Shown: positions 43,266 through 56,423, counted from the stretch's first letter. The stretch: DNA of 64,000 nucleotides from Bettongia penicillata ogilbyi (GCA_023548195.1 JAJHZJ010000028.1:1258001-1322000), one strand, 5' to 3'. Notes: a model not told the origin generated them from the sequence alone. Program-made: numbers and translations.

Positions 43266-45869
43266 TGTTCTGGTTAAGCACAGAGGGCAAAACTAGGAAT
43301 AATATAAAGAAGAAGCAAAGAGAAAAATTTAGACTTGACCTAAGAAAAAAATGTCCTAGTAATTTGAGCTATCCAAAAAGTGGACTATGTTGTCTCAGAA
43401 AGTCCTGGATGGCCTTGTTTTTAGAGGTGTAATAGACTGGATTCTTGTCCTCATACAGGTTGGGCTCTATGGCTTGGGAGATTTTTCCAGCTTTGAGATT
43501 CTGTGATTGTGAACATCAGTGCTCTGGCACTTTCCAAAGTCTGTTCATCCAGACATTTTCTGGTGTCACTCCTGGAAGCAGACCACGAAGAAGAATCTAC
43601 TTGTTCTCTAGTTCAAGACATGGTGCACATTGTTTTTTGATCTGTGTTTAGGCTGAAATTCAAATTTCACTTTCAGTAAAAATAGAATCCACATCAAGAT
43701 CTAAAGGAATTTAATTTGTTATTTAAAACAGTTATGTATACATATATTTATTTTTTAAGTCACTAAGTATGACAATAGGAAAAAACTTAAACCTAAAGAT
43801 GAGTTGTTGGCTCATCGTCTAGAGTAAGAAGGCAGAGAAGAGAAAAAGGAGACAGGAAATGGAAAGAAAAATTCCTTTATCCTATTCTCATATTTTCCAC
43901 AAACCCAAAGTTGATTCCATAGTGCAAGTCATGCTAGTTCCCCTGAAGCCAGACCACTAGGCAGTCTCCAGAGGGAACAAGTACAAGTTCCCAAGACCTT
44001 GAACTCTGGATGTCACCTACAATTAAGCCTCTTTTAGCAAGGGCATTGCTTTTTCAAAACCCTGAACAGATAAGGAAGAAAAAACGTAAATACATTAAAA
44101 CCAAGGAAAAGAAAAGGGAATATAAGCTCAAATAGGAGCAAAGAGAAGTGGGAAATAGTAAAGGTTAAAAAAAAAAAAGAATCAGAAGAATAGGAGCCCA
44201 ATGCACAAGTGATTTTAAAAACATTTCCAAACTAAAGTATATCCTCAAAATACATACAGAAAGAAGCCTTCAACAGTCAGAAACTTTCACCCTTCTTATT
44301 TTGTCCTATTTTTAAAGTGTAATTTGAATTTCTAAATACTAAGTTAAAAGTAGCCACAGGAAGTACCATTAAAATTCTTGACCAATCCAAATGATCTTTT
44401 ATTGCCAACTTAGGGTTTTTATAGAGGTTATTCTACATCTCTTATGACTTGACCATTGTAAAATGTGATTTACCATATCATGCAACTATGGCTCTGTTGG
44501 AAGCCTATTCCCCCTTCATATAAACACATGTATCATTGTTCTGATTTTATTTAATCATCATTGAACAGATCTCTCATTACATTTAATTAAAATGTCAAGC
44601 ACAAAATCATGTTTATGCTTTAATACTTCAGGGGATCTCTGATCTCATCAGTTTGGGTAATCCTTCTGTCAATGCAGTTTGCAACTCATCTACATTATCT
44701 TGAAAACTCTTTCCAATAATGCCCTACAAACAATCAGGTAGAATAACAGGTATTATCAAGGAAAAGTATAACCACAAAAGAGGCAGACAGATCTTCCATA
44801 AAAGATCTACTCAACTTGCCAGGAGCCTTGCTTAATATCTTTTTTATACTTCATGTGTAACAAAGCTAAATGCAAGCCATCTTTTACCACTTGCGCTTCC
44901 TCTATAATTAGACCATCAGACTTAAAGTGATAGCTTATACTCAAGACTCTAAAGAACTTTACCTTCTCTAGAGAATCCTACTGAACCAGCACAGGCCAAT
45001 GTCCTTAAGAGCAGTAAACACTTTTCATAAACATACATTCCCTGTTAACTTGGCCATTTTGGTCTCAATGACCAGAATCATTAAATAAAGTTATCTGTGT
45101 GGCTGTATTTATCAGGAACTATAACATATGATCTTGCCTTTGAACACCATCAACATGCATGACTATCTAGGACAGATAGTAAAAATAAATGAGTTAGGGA
45201 CAGCATTAAACAAAAGGAGAGGGATGGATAGGATTGCCTTAAAAAAATAACAAATCTCTTCTTATTGTTCCAGATTTCCTCCAGAAAAAAAGATACATAT
45301 CTTAATAGTATTATTTTACTAATATTGTTGTATGACTATAGAACATGACAGTTTCTGAGTAACTGGAAATTAATATCACACAGTTAGCAATGAAGAAGCA
45401 ATTGGGCATGTGAGTGGGTTCCAGTGTACAACTAATGAAGAAAATGTCAAACTGGAGCAAAAGATATCATCAGAGAAGCATATAACAGGAGAGGAAGATA
45501 GGATATTCTTGTTAACAAGGGTAAGAGATGGTGAGTGGACAATTCAAGTGCTCCATGAGCATCCTTATCACATCAGGACAAAGTAAACAAGGCCTCTAGA
45601 AGATTAAGTGGACTCTGCTGTGAAGAACTTAGAGAAGAACATGGAAGAGAGGAAAAGATGGGAAGAGGTATGAAGAGGTTATGATTTTTATATTTGAGGG
45701 GAATCATCAAATCAATGAGCTCACAAAACCATTTGACTATATTGTGCCATCTTAATATATGCATTATAAATCTTACGTTGGGAAAGAACCTTGAAGGATT
45801 CATTTTGCTCTTCTAAATGCAACCTATTTTGTCATCAACAAAAAGTAAGCAAAGTAAGATCTGTATCAT
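43266..45869. other. unassigned intergenic sequence
   Basis: No gene, RNA or repeat that I can support. A run of A at about 44168-44179 and a weak old-repeat look around 44640-44720 only. The minus-strand open frame at 45573-45803 has no motif, although it lies just past the RTE and could be very decayed RTE tail. Confidence 0.4.
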
Positions 45870-47720
45870 CTTTCAGTAAATTCTATGACTGTAAAGCTGT
45901 GGTGTGTCAGAGAAAATCATTTGAGAACATTGCCTGCCTCTCATATTTATATCATTAATGTCCTCAATAAATATATCAGTCTCACAAAGATTAAAGATGA
46001 GGAAAAGGAAAATAGGTTGGTAGTTATTGCTGTCCTCTAGGATTACCTTTTGGGGGTAATATTGTACACTGAGGTTTTTTTCCATTCTTTCTGTATCTTC
46101 GCTTCTCCAACACATTTTCTAAAATAATCACACCATCGCATTCAAAATTGCATTGCCTCCAGTAAAATGCCTCCAATGTACACTGAATCAGATCCAGTCA
46201 CCTTTCCCAACCACATTTTGCTAGTGCCATTTCTATTTCTTCAATTGGCACATCTGTGACTGAGATGTTAGAGTCCAAATGAGGTATTTTACCTCTTACC
46301 TATGTTCCAAATGGATCATTTCTGAAACACTGACAAATCTGTTACATTTTATATTTCATTTGTTGTCCTACTGCCACTTAGATGCTTGAATGTTCTTATG
46401 ATATTATAGTTCAGTTGAATCTCATGCCAAGTTTTCTGTAGACTTCTTTTTACCTCTACTGTTTTTCCTTGTTTTATTAGGCAATACTGTTCAAAAACTT
46501 CCACTGTCCTTTTATTTTACAATTAAATTTGTATCCAAAAACAAGTTCGCCTTTGGCATCTATCTCTTTGCACCTCACAAAGGGAACAAATGTTTGTTGG
46601 CTGACATAGACTCTGGGCATTTCAGGCCCTCTTATTTTGGCAAAGGTTTTACCCGGATTAGGCTTTTAGAGGAAATAGCAACAATGAAGTTCAATATCCT
46701 GCATTTTTCAATTTCCCACTTTTCAGTATCAATAATTTGAATGACTCATATATAATCTGTTGCAGTTTTAGGCATTGTCTTCTCATCTTTGGCCTTTCCT
46801 ATAACTGAATGTTGATTGACCTTTGCTCTAACCAGTCAAAAGAATAATTATGTACATATGGCTATTTCTGAAATGACTATAACGGCAATAGCCAGTCAAT
46901 AATCATTCCCCTTTTGTTGAAATAATAATTTTATAAGGTTGTTCAGGGTTGGCCACGTCCACCATCTTCTGATTATTTTTGAAAGAAATATTCACAATAT
47001 ATGAGCTTAAAACTCCTTAAATAGTTTATAAGCTTTCTGTTTCTCATGTTTCTTAGCCAGAAACAAATTTTCCAACATGCCTTTTGGTATTCTTCCCCAT
47101 ATCTATCTTAGTTTTTTTCTTTGTTAGTCTTGCTTGAAAATACTTTTATTTTAGTGAAATTTTTGAGGATGATAGGTTTTAGATCTTGTTAAAGCCAGCA
47201 ATATCCTTTGGTTGCATGTACTCTTCAAAGTCAGTTTTCTGTTACTCTAGCCTACCTGTCCCAACTTCATCATCTTCAACTACATATTGTATTTGAAGTT
47301 TCTTGATGCCCTTGGCTACCTTCCTATTGAAGTCAGTTAATGCCAAAGTGTTTGTGATTTGCTCTGAAGATGTTGCAAAATTTGAATAGGTTTTTCTATC
47401 TCTTCATCATCTGCACTAGACCCTGACCTATGGAGGTCAATTGTGTTCATAGCTATATTTTTGGTTAAGATCATCAAGAGCACTTCTAAATGACAACTAA
47501 TTTAACCCCATGAAAATATATTTCTTTTTAGTTTTGGTTAAACAATACAAACCAATTCTACCATTTCCTTTATTTGACATTCATGAAGAACCTGTGGGCC
47601 ATCCGACTATGTAGTTACAATTTCCTTTAATTTTCTAATTTCATTTATCTCAAGAATATCAGCATTGGTGAGATTTACGTCTTCTTGAGGTTTATCCATT
47701 TATTGGGCATTGAGCAAATG
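45870..47720 (-). mobile_element. second RTE-clade LINE, endonuclease and partial RT
   Basis: Minus strand. Endonuclease remnant near 47693-47640 reads NADILEINEIRKLKEI, matching RTE INIDILxxSEIRKHKE with the conserved glutamate. RT remnant at 46115-45873 contains KVILEDSNNYQPIF and LFLIFNL, the counterpart of PKKGDxxDxNNYRPISLLS; slightly upstream a IEMALAKCG segment matches the EVExALKKMK stretch that precedes it. The frame is broken. As in the 16.6-kb copy, everything from the RT catalytic region onward is missing. Confidence 0.7.
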
Positions 47721-49169
47721 TGCACAAATTTAGAGAGTTAACAGTTGTTAATGTTTACACATACACTATAAACTATGATTTTTTAAAATGCCTTTTACTC
47801 ATTTTTTGTAATCTCATCACTATTCCTCTGAAAACAGAAAAGTGATGTGAGTTATATTGAATTTTTCATTGTTTACTGAATTATCATGTCCAGAAAAGCC
47901 TCATCACTTAATGGTCAACCTACTGGTAATAAGCCATTCCTTAACTAAACTGGGCTGGTCATTGGACAGTAGAACAAAACTCTTTCCAGAACTATATTTG
48001 ATGCCTTTTCATCCTAGCAGATATAGCCAGCATTTATATTTCTGTTGCCATAGCCTTTGAAATTCTAATGTCCTCTCTAAACCATGATGAGACACTGGAA
48101 AAAGATTTTGTGAAATAGAAAAAGTAAAATTACTATGGTTAGTAGAACAAATTACTTTATGAACTTCAGTAAGCCTTTTCATTGGCTTTGAACCTCAGTT
48201 TCCTCATTTAATGGTTGATAAGAACACATTCATCAATTATCTCAGAGGATTAGAAGTGTATTTTGCTATGATGTATTAATTGCTGAGGGCAGAAATTTAA
48301 TTAGTAAAACTAAAATTAATTTTGCTTCTAATTCTCTTTAAGGAGATAGTATTAAAGAAAAATTCATTTGCCCGTAGCTTTGCAAATAATTCCCAGTGTT
48401 TACTAGCCTGAAAAAAAAATCAATATTCTATATCATTCCCTACCAAGGACTGAAATAAAAGGTTATATGCAGTAGTGAGCAAGGGTTGATATAACCATCG
48501 AACCTGACTTTAAAAGACTTCAGAGGACATCTAGTCTAAAGCATACATGAATAAGTATGCTGTCTACAATCTTCATAAAGTTGAAGCAAATAAACTGAGC
48601 CATTTTGAATTGACCTTTGAGATTAAAATCTGTTAGAAACACTGATATATTCATTTAGCAAGCAATTATTAGTAGGCTTGTTGACCAACTTTATGTTCCT
48701 GTCTGAGTCAAAAAATCCCTAGCTGACAAAGGGAGATTGAGAATTTATATATTTTTCCAAGAGACTATTGGGGAATTCCAAGGTACTATCCTAAACTTCC
48801 TATCACTGCTTATATTTGTAACTCAAGAACAGAATGCTTATCTAAAGGTTAGAGAAACCAAGTCAAAGATGCATTTATGTTGTTAAATAATGACAAATCA
48901 TGAACAGCAGCTTCAAGGACACCAAAATTAGAAAAAGATGTAGCAAATCATAGAGATCTCAACAACTGCAATATTATTAGCATGGAAGGTCTTTACAATA
49001 TTACTAGAATATTCTAGTTAAACTGGCATGTAGGCAATTAAACCTGAGAACAATAGCTGGGGGTTTGAATTAGGGAGCTAATTATTTCTGCTCTAATATT
49101 AAGAACTGTTAATTCTACTTTACCTATAACCTTTATAAATTTGAAACTTTTGTGTGCTACTTCTTCATT
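47721..49169. other. unassigned, with an old-repeat trace
   Basis: 48500-48620 (ttcagaggacatctagtctaaagcatacatgaa) may be the start of the old repeat continuing at 49170. Nothing else recognised and no gene. Confidence 0.4.
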
Positions 49170-49905
49170 GAAAAGAAAAAGAAACCTCTGACTATCAGTT
49201 CTTTAGCTTCTGCTTGAAGGCTTCTACAAGAAGGAATTCACTATCTAAAGAAGTGGCTCTTCTTACTTTGACAGAGTTTTAATTGTCAGGAAGTTTTTCC
49301 TCACACCAAGCCTAAAATTCCCTCTTTATCTTTGCAGAAGTTAATTTTTGCAAGTTCCATAATTACTTCTGTTGTATGAAACCAAGCAGAAAGTCTGTTT
49401 GCTCTCCAGCAGGACAGCCATTCAAATATTAGAAGAAAACTACCATATTTTTTCCTAAATATTCTTTTCTTCATGTGAAAAATTACATACCAGTTCATTC
49501 ACATGATTTTCACATGGCATGATCTAAAGGATATTGACCAGTCTTTGGTTGGTTATAATCCTCTTGCATGTCTCAAGCTTAGAATTGTCCTTTCTAAAAT
49601 GTAAGAAACAGAACTAAAGACAAGACTCTAGATTTGGTTGACCAAACCAGAATGTAGTTGGACCATCACTTACCTATTTCTGTAAAATGTCTCTCTTGAT
49701 ACAGCCTAAAAATTGCGTTAGCTTTTTTGACTGAAATGTTACCCTGTTGACTCATATTAAGTTCACTTTGATAATTAAGTGTCCTCTTCATTCCAGCTAT
49801 TCAGATCACAATGACTCATACCTTCCCATCTGAGCAAATATTAAGTACACTGTCCCATAAATCCATCACAACTGAGAGAGTCTTCTTGTACACAGTATTT
49901 GAGGT
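49170..49905. repeat. ancient interspersed repeat
   Basis: ctgcttgaaggcttctac, gtcaggaagtttttcctcacaccaagcctaaaattccctc, accaagcagaaagtctg, aggacagccattcaaatattagaag, ttggttgaccaaaccagaatgtag and gcgttagcttttttgac follow an amniote repeat I remember as CR1/L3-like. A further piece of the same repeat lies at 51830-52095. The family name is uncertain. Confidence 0.5.
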
Positions 49906-50364
49906 ACACTAGTAACACATGTAAACATGTAAACAAACCAACTAGTTTTTCCCCATTCTTACAACATGAAGAATATATCTCTTTTTTTGATTATATAGCC
50001 CTGTGATATCCTTAATTCTTTTTCTCCTGTGTAAGTCATGTTGGCAAAATGTTTCAATATAATCAAATCTATTATATGCCTTGCTATTCACCTTTGGGTG
50101 ATCAACAACTTTAATTCTTTGGTTACTATGGTAACAGATTTATTCCCATCTAGAACTTAAAAGTCTTAGAGCATGGCTTCTCAGGTAGCATTATGGCAAC
50201 CTCCAGGTGACTGATGGCAAAGGCTGAGAAGACAAGCTGTGGAAGAAACTGGGACCCAGCTGAACTCTTCCCAACATTCTGCTCCAAAGATCTAAATTAA
50301 ATCTCAAATCAAATTTTGGAACATCAGAGCCAACAAAAGGTCAGATGGAGATGGGTTTCCAGGA

Positions 50365-50457
50365 TTTGTTCTGTAAAACTTGAACTCATTTAAAAGGTTG
50401 TACCCAAGGACCTAGAAGGCCACATGTGACCTTGAGGCCACAGGTTCTCTCCCTCTG
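50365..50457. mobile_element. half of a palindromic hAT MITE
   Basis: tttgttctgtaaaacttgaactcatttaaaagg, ggacctagaaggccacatgtgaccttgaggccacaggtt matches the second arm of the intact copy at 56241-56423. The other arm is missing. Confidence 0.75.
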
Positions 50458-50745
50458 CAATACAATGATACAAGACAATTCCAAGGACTCATAAAAAAAA
50501 TGTTCTATACCTCCAGAGAGAAAACTGGTGAATTACAAATGCATATTTTGAAGTATCATTTTCTTGCTTTTTTTGTGATATGGTTAATATCAAAATATAT
50601 TTTGCATGATTTCCACATGTATAATTGACATATTATTTACCTTCTCAGAGGGTTGGGGAAGAGTGGGAGAAAGGGAGAGAATTTGGAACTGAAAATTTAA
50701 AAATAAAAGAAATTTAAAATAAATAAATAATAAATTTTTTTAAGG
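50458..50745 (+). mobile_element. 5'-truncated L1 3' end
   Basis: atacaagacaattccaagg, ctcataaaaaaaatgttctatacctccagagag, a ggttggggaagagtgggag stretch, aatttggaactgaaaattt, then an A-rich tail with aaataaataaataat. L1 3' UTR on the plus strand, directly abutting the hAT half-element. Confidence 0.7.
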
Positions 50746-50958
50746 GAAAGGTAAGTTGTGAATCCAGAGTCACAGGCTGGGCCAGGAAGGATAGTGATAT
50801 TATTTTATGGATTGCCATAGTAGAAGAATTTGTCTCCCATTAGTCAGCTTACTGGTAATGACCCCCTCTGTATTTATCTAGGCTGGCCCTCAGAAAGAAT
50901 GTCTTTGTATACAGGGTGGTCCAAAAGTCATAGCCCAGTTTTAAGTTGTAATAGCTTA

Positions 50959-51568
50959 GCACTTCCAGGTGCCAAGATGGTAGATAGAGTAAGAAGTAAA
51001 TTGCTCTCACCCTCTCTTATTAACCTCTGAAAGTTCAGAAAATACCACTCCAGGAAAACCCTGGAACAACTGAGCCAGCAGAAAGACAGGGTGCAACAGT
51101 CTTGTAGTCCAGGAAATTTGGGGGATTAACAAGAAAGACCCTTCTCACTCTAGGGAGGCAGGGAGCAGTACAGGAGCGGAGGCATCAGAGGTAAGCCCCA
51201 CCTCAGCAAACCAGGAAGAGATGCTGAGGGTCAGGATGATGAAGCAAGCAAGAGCCAACACTAGGACCCCAGAGTGCCTCAGCACAGGCAAAGGAGCCAG
51301 TAGGAACCGGCTCGGAAAGCTACCATGTAGTCTGGCTTTCTCCAGCAGCCAAATCTCCCGGGGCTTCAGCACGACTCCAGGAAGCACAACTCCAGGAAGC
51401 ACGACTCCATGACATCTCTAGGCATCTCTAGTCCAGCAGTCAAACATTTGAGTGCAAGGCCCATGGGAGATGATGGGGGAGAAAATTCAAACCTCAAAAT
51501 CGTATAGAAGTGAATGTGAAAAACTAAAACTAAAATAATTAATTCTATATATATCTTTTTAAAAATTG
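50959..51568 (+). mobile_element. mini-L1: 5' UTR joined to 3' end, no ORFs
   Basis: A 610-bp insertion bounded by exact 14-bp repeats gttgtaatagctta (50945-50958 and 51569-51582). It begins with an L1 head (gccaagatggtagatagag), continues through 5' UTR that parallels 835-1040 and ends with L1 3' sequence (ggagaaaattcaaacctc...gaatgtgaaaaactaaaac) and an A/T-rich tail. ORF1, spacer and ORF2 are absent. The 5' to 3' join lies at roughly 51425-51465. Three near-identical tccaggaagca(c/)actcc units lie at 51371-51410. Confidence 0.75.
51371..51410 (+). repeat. short tandem repeat in the mini-L1
   Basis: About 14-17-base units of gactccaggaagcac / aactccaggaagcac / gactcca in series, in the GC-richer 5' UTR part. 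Confidence 0.7.
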
Positions 51569-51724
51569 GTTGTAATAGCTTAAAGCTAAAGAAAGATTTT
51601 TGGACCACCCTCTATATTCTGTTGCCAGAACCATATGTGAAACTTTAAAAATATGATATAACCTGCCAGAGGTTAATCTCCATTGCCATAGCCTTCAGAT
51701 GTTCAAGGTAACCACCATGCTGTG

Positions 51725-51800
51725 ATCATCTCATGCTTTTACATGTATCCCCAGTGCCTGACACACAGTAGGTACTTAACAAATACTCGTTGATTGACTA
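51725..51800 (+). mobile_element. L2 LINE 3' terminus
   Basis: tgtatccccagtgcctgacacacagtaggtacttaacaaatactcgttgattgac, a textbook L2 end. Confidence 0.65.
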
Positions 51801-51829
51801 CTGACATATCACTAGAGCATGTGGACATT

Positions 51830-52095
51830 TAAATCACTTTGATCCTTTTTTTCTAATTGACAACTGCCTAGCCCTGTCTCCCATATTTTATACCTGTAAA
51901 AATTTTATTTAAACCCATGTCATTGTTCATATTTATTTCTATTAAATCCCATTTTCTTAGATTCAACCCCATCTTCTTTCTGGGCTGTTGAGATCTTTAT
52001 GGATTTTAACTTCATGCCATTCATTAGATTAGCTATCCCTTGCAACTTTGTGCTTTCTCCGGATTTCCTGTGTTTTTAGGCAAATCATTGATAGA
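51830..52095. repeat. ancient interspersed repeat, later part
   Basis: ctagccctgtctcccatatt, attaaatcccattttcttagattcaacccc, gctgttgagatctttatgg and aactttgtgctttctccgg continue the repeat of 49170-49905 in the right order, which suggests that the mariner, L1 and L2 material sits inside one old copy. Confidence 0.45.
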
Positions 52096-52109
52096 ATTGT
52101 AAAATGTAA

Positions 52110-52560
52110 CAGAGTCAAGCACAGATAGCAAAGGAATTTTAATATATATGTTCAAGTTCCAGAAATGCCAATTACTAGCTCTGTAGTCTGTGCAAGTAAG
52201 GTATTCTTTGAGACTCAGTTTCCACATACCACCTGGGAATAATTAAGAATATTAGCAACAGTAATCCTAATAACCAGCACGTGTATAAAGCTTTAAGTGT
52301 TGCAAAGTGCTTTACGCATGTTAACTCCTATCAGCTCTATATACCTCCCAAGATTAGGGTTTTGTGCCATTCTGAGATACTAGTTTCCCGGGGTAGAAAG
52401 CTATAGTACTTGCCAGAAGCTATATTTTCAAAAGTTCCTAATTCATTTAACTGTGAATTGCTTTCAGGTAGTTGAATGTTATTGTCATCCATCATCTCCA
52501 TTTTACAGGCGAGGAAACTGAGAATTTTATAGATCATAAATATTTATAGGTCGTAAAGCA
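52110..52560. mobile_element. CORE-SINE/MIR fossils
   Basis: Plus-strand pieces at 52185-52230 (gagactcagtttccacatacc) and aaagctttaagtgttgcaaagtgc at 52289-52312, then a MIR-like complement at 52490-52525 (ctccattttacaggcgaggaaactgag). Fragmentary. Confidence 0.45.
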
Positions 52561-54691
52561 AAGTAGTGAACTAAACAGGATCAAGCCACAAAAAATAGAA
52601 AAAAGAAAAGAAATTTAGTCCATAAGGTCCCACTACTCTGAGAAGATTCAGAGAATCACTTATCAACTTCAGTGCATCAGAACCATTCCTCCCTACATAA
52701 CCCATGCTCCCTATGAAGACGAGGGTCCTGCTAATGATATAATGTTCTCAGTGAATGAGTCATACATATATTGCTATAGAAAGAGTAGTACATAAAGGGA
52801 ATCTGTGTATATCTTTTTCATAAAATGAATAATAATCTGACAGTCAGAACAACTCTCATACAATTTTTAAACTACCAGTAGCTTTTTCAACATGTTTCTT
52901 GCTTAACAACTACTCAACATTTCTTCCTTTCGTAAAATCATATTCTTCACCATCATCTGCAAATTGCCAGAAACTGAACAAAACAAGTCAAAAACAATTT
53001 TTTAAAAGAAAATATGATCCTAAGGCCTGAGGGTACCTTGTATCACTGTTGGGATGCTACTCTAAACAGAATTAGAGATGCTTGAAGAGGATGTCACTCA
53101 AAATACACTACCTGCCGATTTTCCCAGAGAATCCAGTCTCAGAGTATGGACAGAGCCCTATTCAGTGACAGTGGATGGTAGATTATGAAGAAAGCTATGA
53201 AATGACTAGACCCAAACAGGTAATAATGAACACAATGCAAAGCTTGGGGGCACAGGTGTTATGTACTTGTGACAACTCACCCCACTCAGAAGCCACCAGA
53301 TTACTTGGTGGTAAACAATAAGACAACCCTGGTTGTCTTTACAGAGAGAATTGAAAAGAATACAACTTCACAGGGACAAAAACACAGATGACTGGGAAGA
53401 AACCTGGAGCTGACAGGAAGCATCACAAATATCTAAGCTGGCCCAAGATAAAATGAAACGATAGATTCAACCAATTATTTCAAAGTGACAAGAATGGATT
53501 TGATTCAAATAACAGAACAAAAGCCTAGAAGGTGACTGGAAGAAGGATGTTTATGTGCTGAAGGAAGACAGAATATTTGCATCTTTTCCATCTATAAAAA
53601 TTCACTACAAGGTTACTCTTTTCTCTCTCTCCCTCTTTTAAACAAAATCAATACTCTAATATTACTGCATTCTGCAAATCCTGCAGCATCAGCAGAATTG
53701 ATTTTGCTACTGCATCTGGATTTCAGGTGTAGGCTAAAATTAGGCTTGGATAGAAATAGTAATGATAATTAAAAAGTACTCCCTCAAAATAATTAATAAC
53801 TCCTTCTTAATGATTCCACCACAACTAATTGTTACTCAAATTTCTTGCTATACTCTAATTGTGAACATAGCGATTCTCCTGTGAAAATTATGATTCCCAC
53901 GCAAAAACTACATTCTGACTTTGGAAGACTGCAAAAATCTAGTTTCTTCCTCTAAGGAGAGCTATTTGTTTTCACTGGCTGTGGAGGAGACCTGAGGCAC
54001 TTTTATTTATGTTTATTTAGCAACGATGTTTTATTATTGTAGAAGAATACATATGTATGAAAAATGCAACCAAAATAACAGACTCCAACTCAGCCAGAAT
54101 GAGCTGCTTGGTCTCTGGAACAAATGACCTTAAACCTGCTGTATATTTAAGTGTCCTATGAGAGAACCTCTTGAAGGTTCATTAAAGCATAATCCTAAAG
54201 CTCTGTAGTTAAGGCTAATATGGTACTCATGGTTCCATAGGGTGCCGTATATAACTCCCTCCATCACAGCCACCAGGATAATTCAAAGAAATCTTGCTCA
54301 CTATATCTGGGTAGTAGAAATAAAGAGGAAAGGAAATCCACATACTACTTGACCCTGTCAACTAAAAGAAGATTCATAAACCTATTATTTCATAAATGCA
54401 ACAAAAAGTCCAAGAACATAACTCACTCATCCAAATCCAATTTATCAAAGTTAAGTGAGATCTTTTCCTTATAGATTTTTGCCCCAAATATTTCCATTTG
54501 ATTTCTATGAATAGTCATTAGTTTTCATATTTTAACATATTGGAATGTACTCTGTTGTAGTTTACAAAATAGTATGATTTATTTCACAGGTGGGAAATGC
54601 ACATTCATTATAGGGATTCATAGATTTTTCTCTTCTGAAAGTACTATATTTTCCACATACAGAATGAATATATTTTTCTTCATCACATAGG

Positions 54692-54694
<3 letters not shown>
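52561..54694. other. unassigned intergenic sequence
   Basis: No gene, RNA gene or repeat that I can support in about 2.1 kb. AT-rich. Confidence 0.4.

Positions 54695-54762
<68 letters not shown>
54695..54762. repeat. (CT)n microsatellite, 68 bp
   Basis: Pure TC/CT run, the longest perfect dinucleotide tract in the window. Confidence 0.97.
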
Positions 54763-55384
54763 TCACAACAACTATCAGAGACTCATTTTTTTCTCCCACA
54801 CATACATTTCTGAGGTTCAAATATAAAATTTTCTGCAGTCTGTTTTTTTTTAATGTTTAACCAATTAAAAACTGCCCCTGAAGATCTAAGACAAATTCTC
54901 AGCTGTGATAGTGTATAGGGTTGGAGATCAGGATCCCACTTCAGGTATAGCTTACAAAGATTGACTAAAGCATGGTGTGTCCAGATAAAATAATATATAG
55001 TCTTGTCCTATTTTTAAAGAAACTCAATCTCTGTAGGCAGCATATTTTGAGTGACATCATCTTTGAGCATCTTTAATAGAAGGCAGCAATGATGTGGATA
55101 ATCTAATACAAACAATAATCCAGAAATGATATATATTTGACTTTGACTTTAGGATAAAGTGTGTATTTTATTGTGAATTTTTATTCCTAAATTTGGTTGG
55201 TTTGATTAGAATTATTTTGCATGTAGCTATCAGGAACATGCAGAGGAGTGAAAAGGTAAGTTCCCTAATGAACTATTAAGTTTACAAGATGATCATTGGA
55301 TCCTTGTTTGTAGCTCCCTATGTAACGTGTTGTCATGCCCATTGAGGTTTGTGGACCTATTCTGAGAATAAGTAATTAGGCCTG
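54763..55384. other. unassigned intergenic sequence
   Basis: Nothing recognisable. Confidence 0.4.
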
Positions 55385-55590
55385 AAAGGAAGGAAACAGG
55401 AATTTATTAAATGTCTACTATGTGTCAGGCGCCATCCTAAGTGCTTTACAAATAGCGCATTTGATCCTCATAAAAAGTCCGAGATAGATGCTATTATTAT
55501 GTACATTTTACAATTGAGGAAACTAAGGCAAACATAGATTTAGTGACTTGCCCAAGAGCATACAGTTAGTATGGTTCTCCATCCACTGCA
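55385..55590 (-). mobile_element. MIR-type SINE, minus strand
   Basis: aatttattaaatgtctactatgtgtcaggcgcc, aagtgctttacaaatagcgcatttgatcctcat, ctattattatgtacattttacaattgaggaaact and gacttgcccaagagca: long MIR complement. Confidence 0.7.
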
Positions 55591-55939
55591 CCATCTAGTA
55601 TGGATTGATTGGCTTAACTGTCATGAGTTAGAGCTCCCTGATTCTGCTGTCCAGGCCTATTAAAAATGGAGTGGGTGGCAGTCACCCCTTGTATGTAAAA
55701 GCCTAGAGCACTTCTAAGAGTGAACACAGATGCATAGTAGAGCCCACGTGTTTCATGATTTGCTAATGGCTATCTTGGGGCAAAAGTACATGAAAGCTGA
55801 ATATGTTCCTGTACCCTGAGAGGAGGATTCTTGAAGCCTTCACAAGATAGTCTGAGAAGAAGGAACAGTGAGTGAGAAGCAATATGAGAGGAAGTATCCG
55901 TAGGAGCACCAAATTCATTTTGTCTTTTTTTAAGTGCAA

Positions 55940-56085
55940 GACTACAGACTTCTAACAATGCTTACTACCTATGTGACCTTGGTCAAGTCTTAATTTCTTT
56001 GGAACTAACTTCCCTCATCTCTAAAATGCAAGGGTTAGTCTCTGATGTTCTAGTTCTCCATAGTTTGTAATTTAAAAAAATAAGG
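55940..56085 (+). mobile_element. SINE body fragment
   Basis: ttactacctatgtgaccttggtcaagtc, ccctcatctctaaaatgcaa and tctctgatgttctagttctcc. Confidence 0.5.
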
Positions 56086-56240
56086 ACAGAAAAACTATAG
56101 CATCATTCAGAAAACTTTTTTTTCAAAAATTACAAGGTTTTTATTTTGTTTATATTTGCAGTAGGAACAGTATCCCCTAAGTGCCCACTGCATTGTCTTA
56201 GCTAGTTTTTCCTAGGGCCCTACCATGTTCTAGCTAGACT

Positions 56241-56423
56241 AGGGGTAGGAAATCTGTGGCCTTTTCGGTCCTCAAGTGTGGCCCTTTGACTGAATCCAAA
56301 CTTCACAGAACAAATCCCCTCAATAAAAAGTTTTGTTCTGTAAAACTTTAACTCAGTCAAAAGGCAACCCTGAGGACCTAGAAGGTCACATGTGGCCTCA
56401 AGGCTGCAGGTACCCCACCCCTG
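56241..56423. mobile_element. palindromic hAT MITE, 183 bp, complete
   Basis: The two arms are long imperfect inverted copies: aggggtaggaaatctgtggcc against the complement of ggctgcaggtaccccacccctg, and ccctttgactgaatccaaac against the complement of gttttacagaac...actcagtc. The centre is at about 56333. The flanks are gctagact (56233-56240) and actagact (56424-56431), an 8-bp target duplication with one mismatch, typical of hAT transposons. There is no coding capacity; it needs a hAT transposase in trans. A half copy lies at 50365-50457. Confidence 0.85.

Larger units (their letters stand above)
50912..51612. mobile_element. mariner MITE split by a mini-L1
   Basis: The left end cagggtggtccaaaagtc (50912) and the right end ttttggaccaccctc (to 51612) form inverted repeats of mariner type, flanked by TA on both sides (50910-50911, 51613-51614). 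Without the insertion the element would be about 77 bp (50912-50958 plus 51583-51612) and nearly palindromic, the size class of the MADE1-like mariner MITEs of mammals. The internal 610 bp is a separate insertion. Confidence 0.8.
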
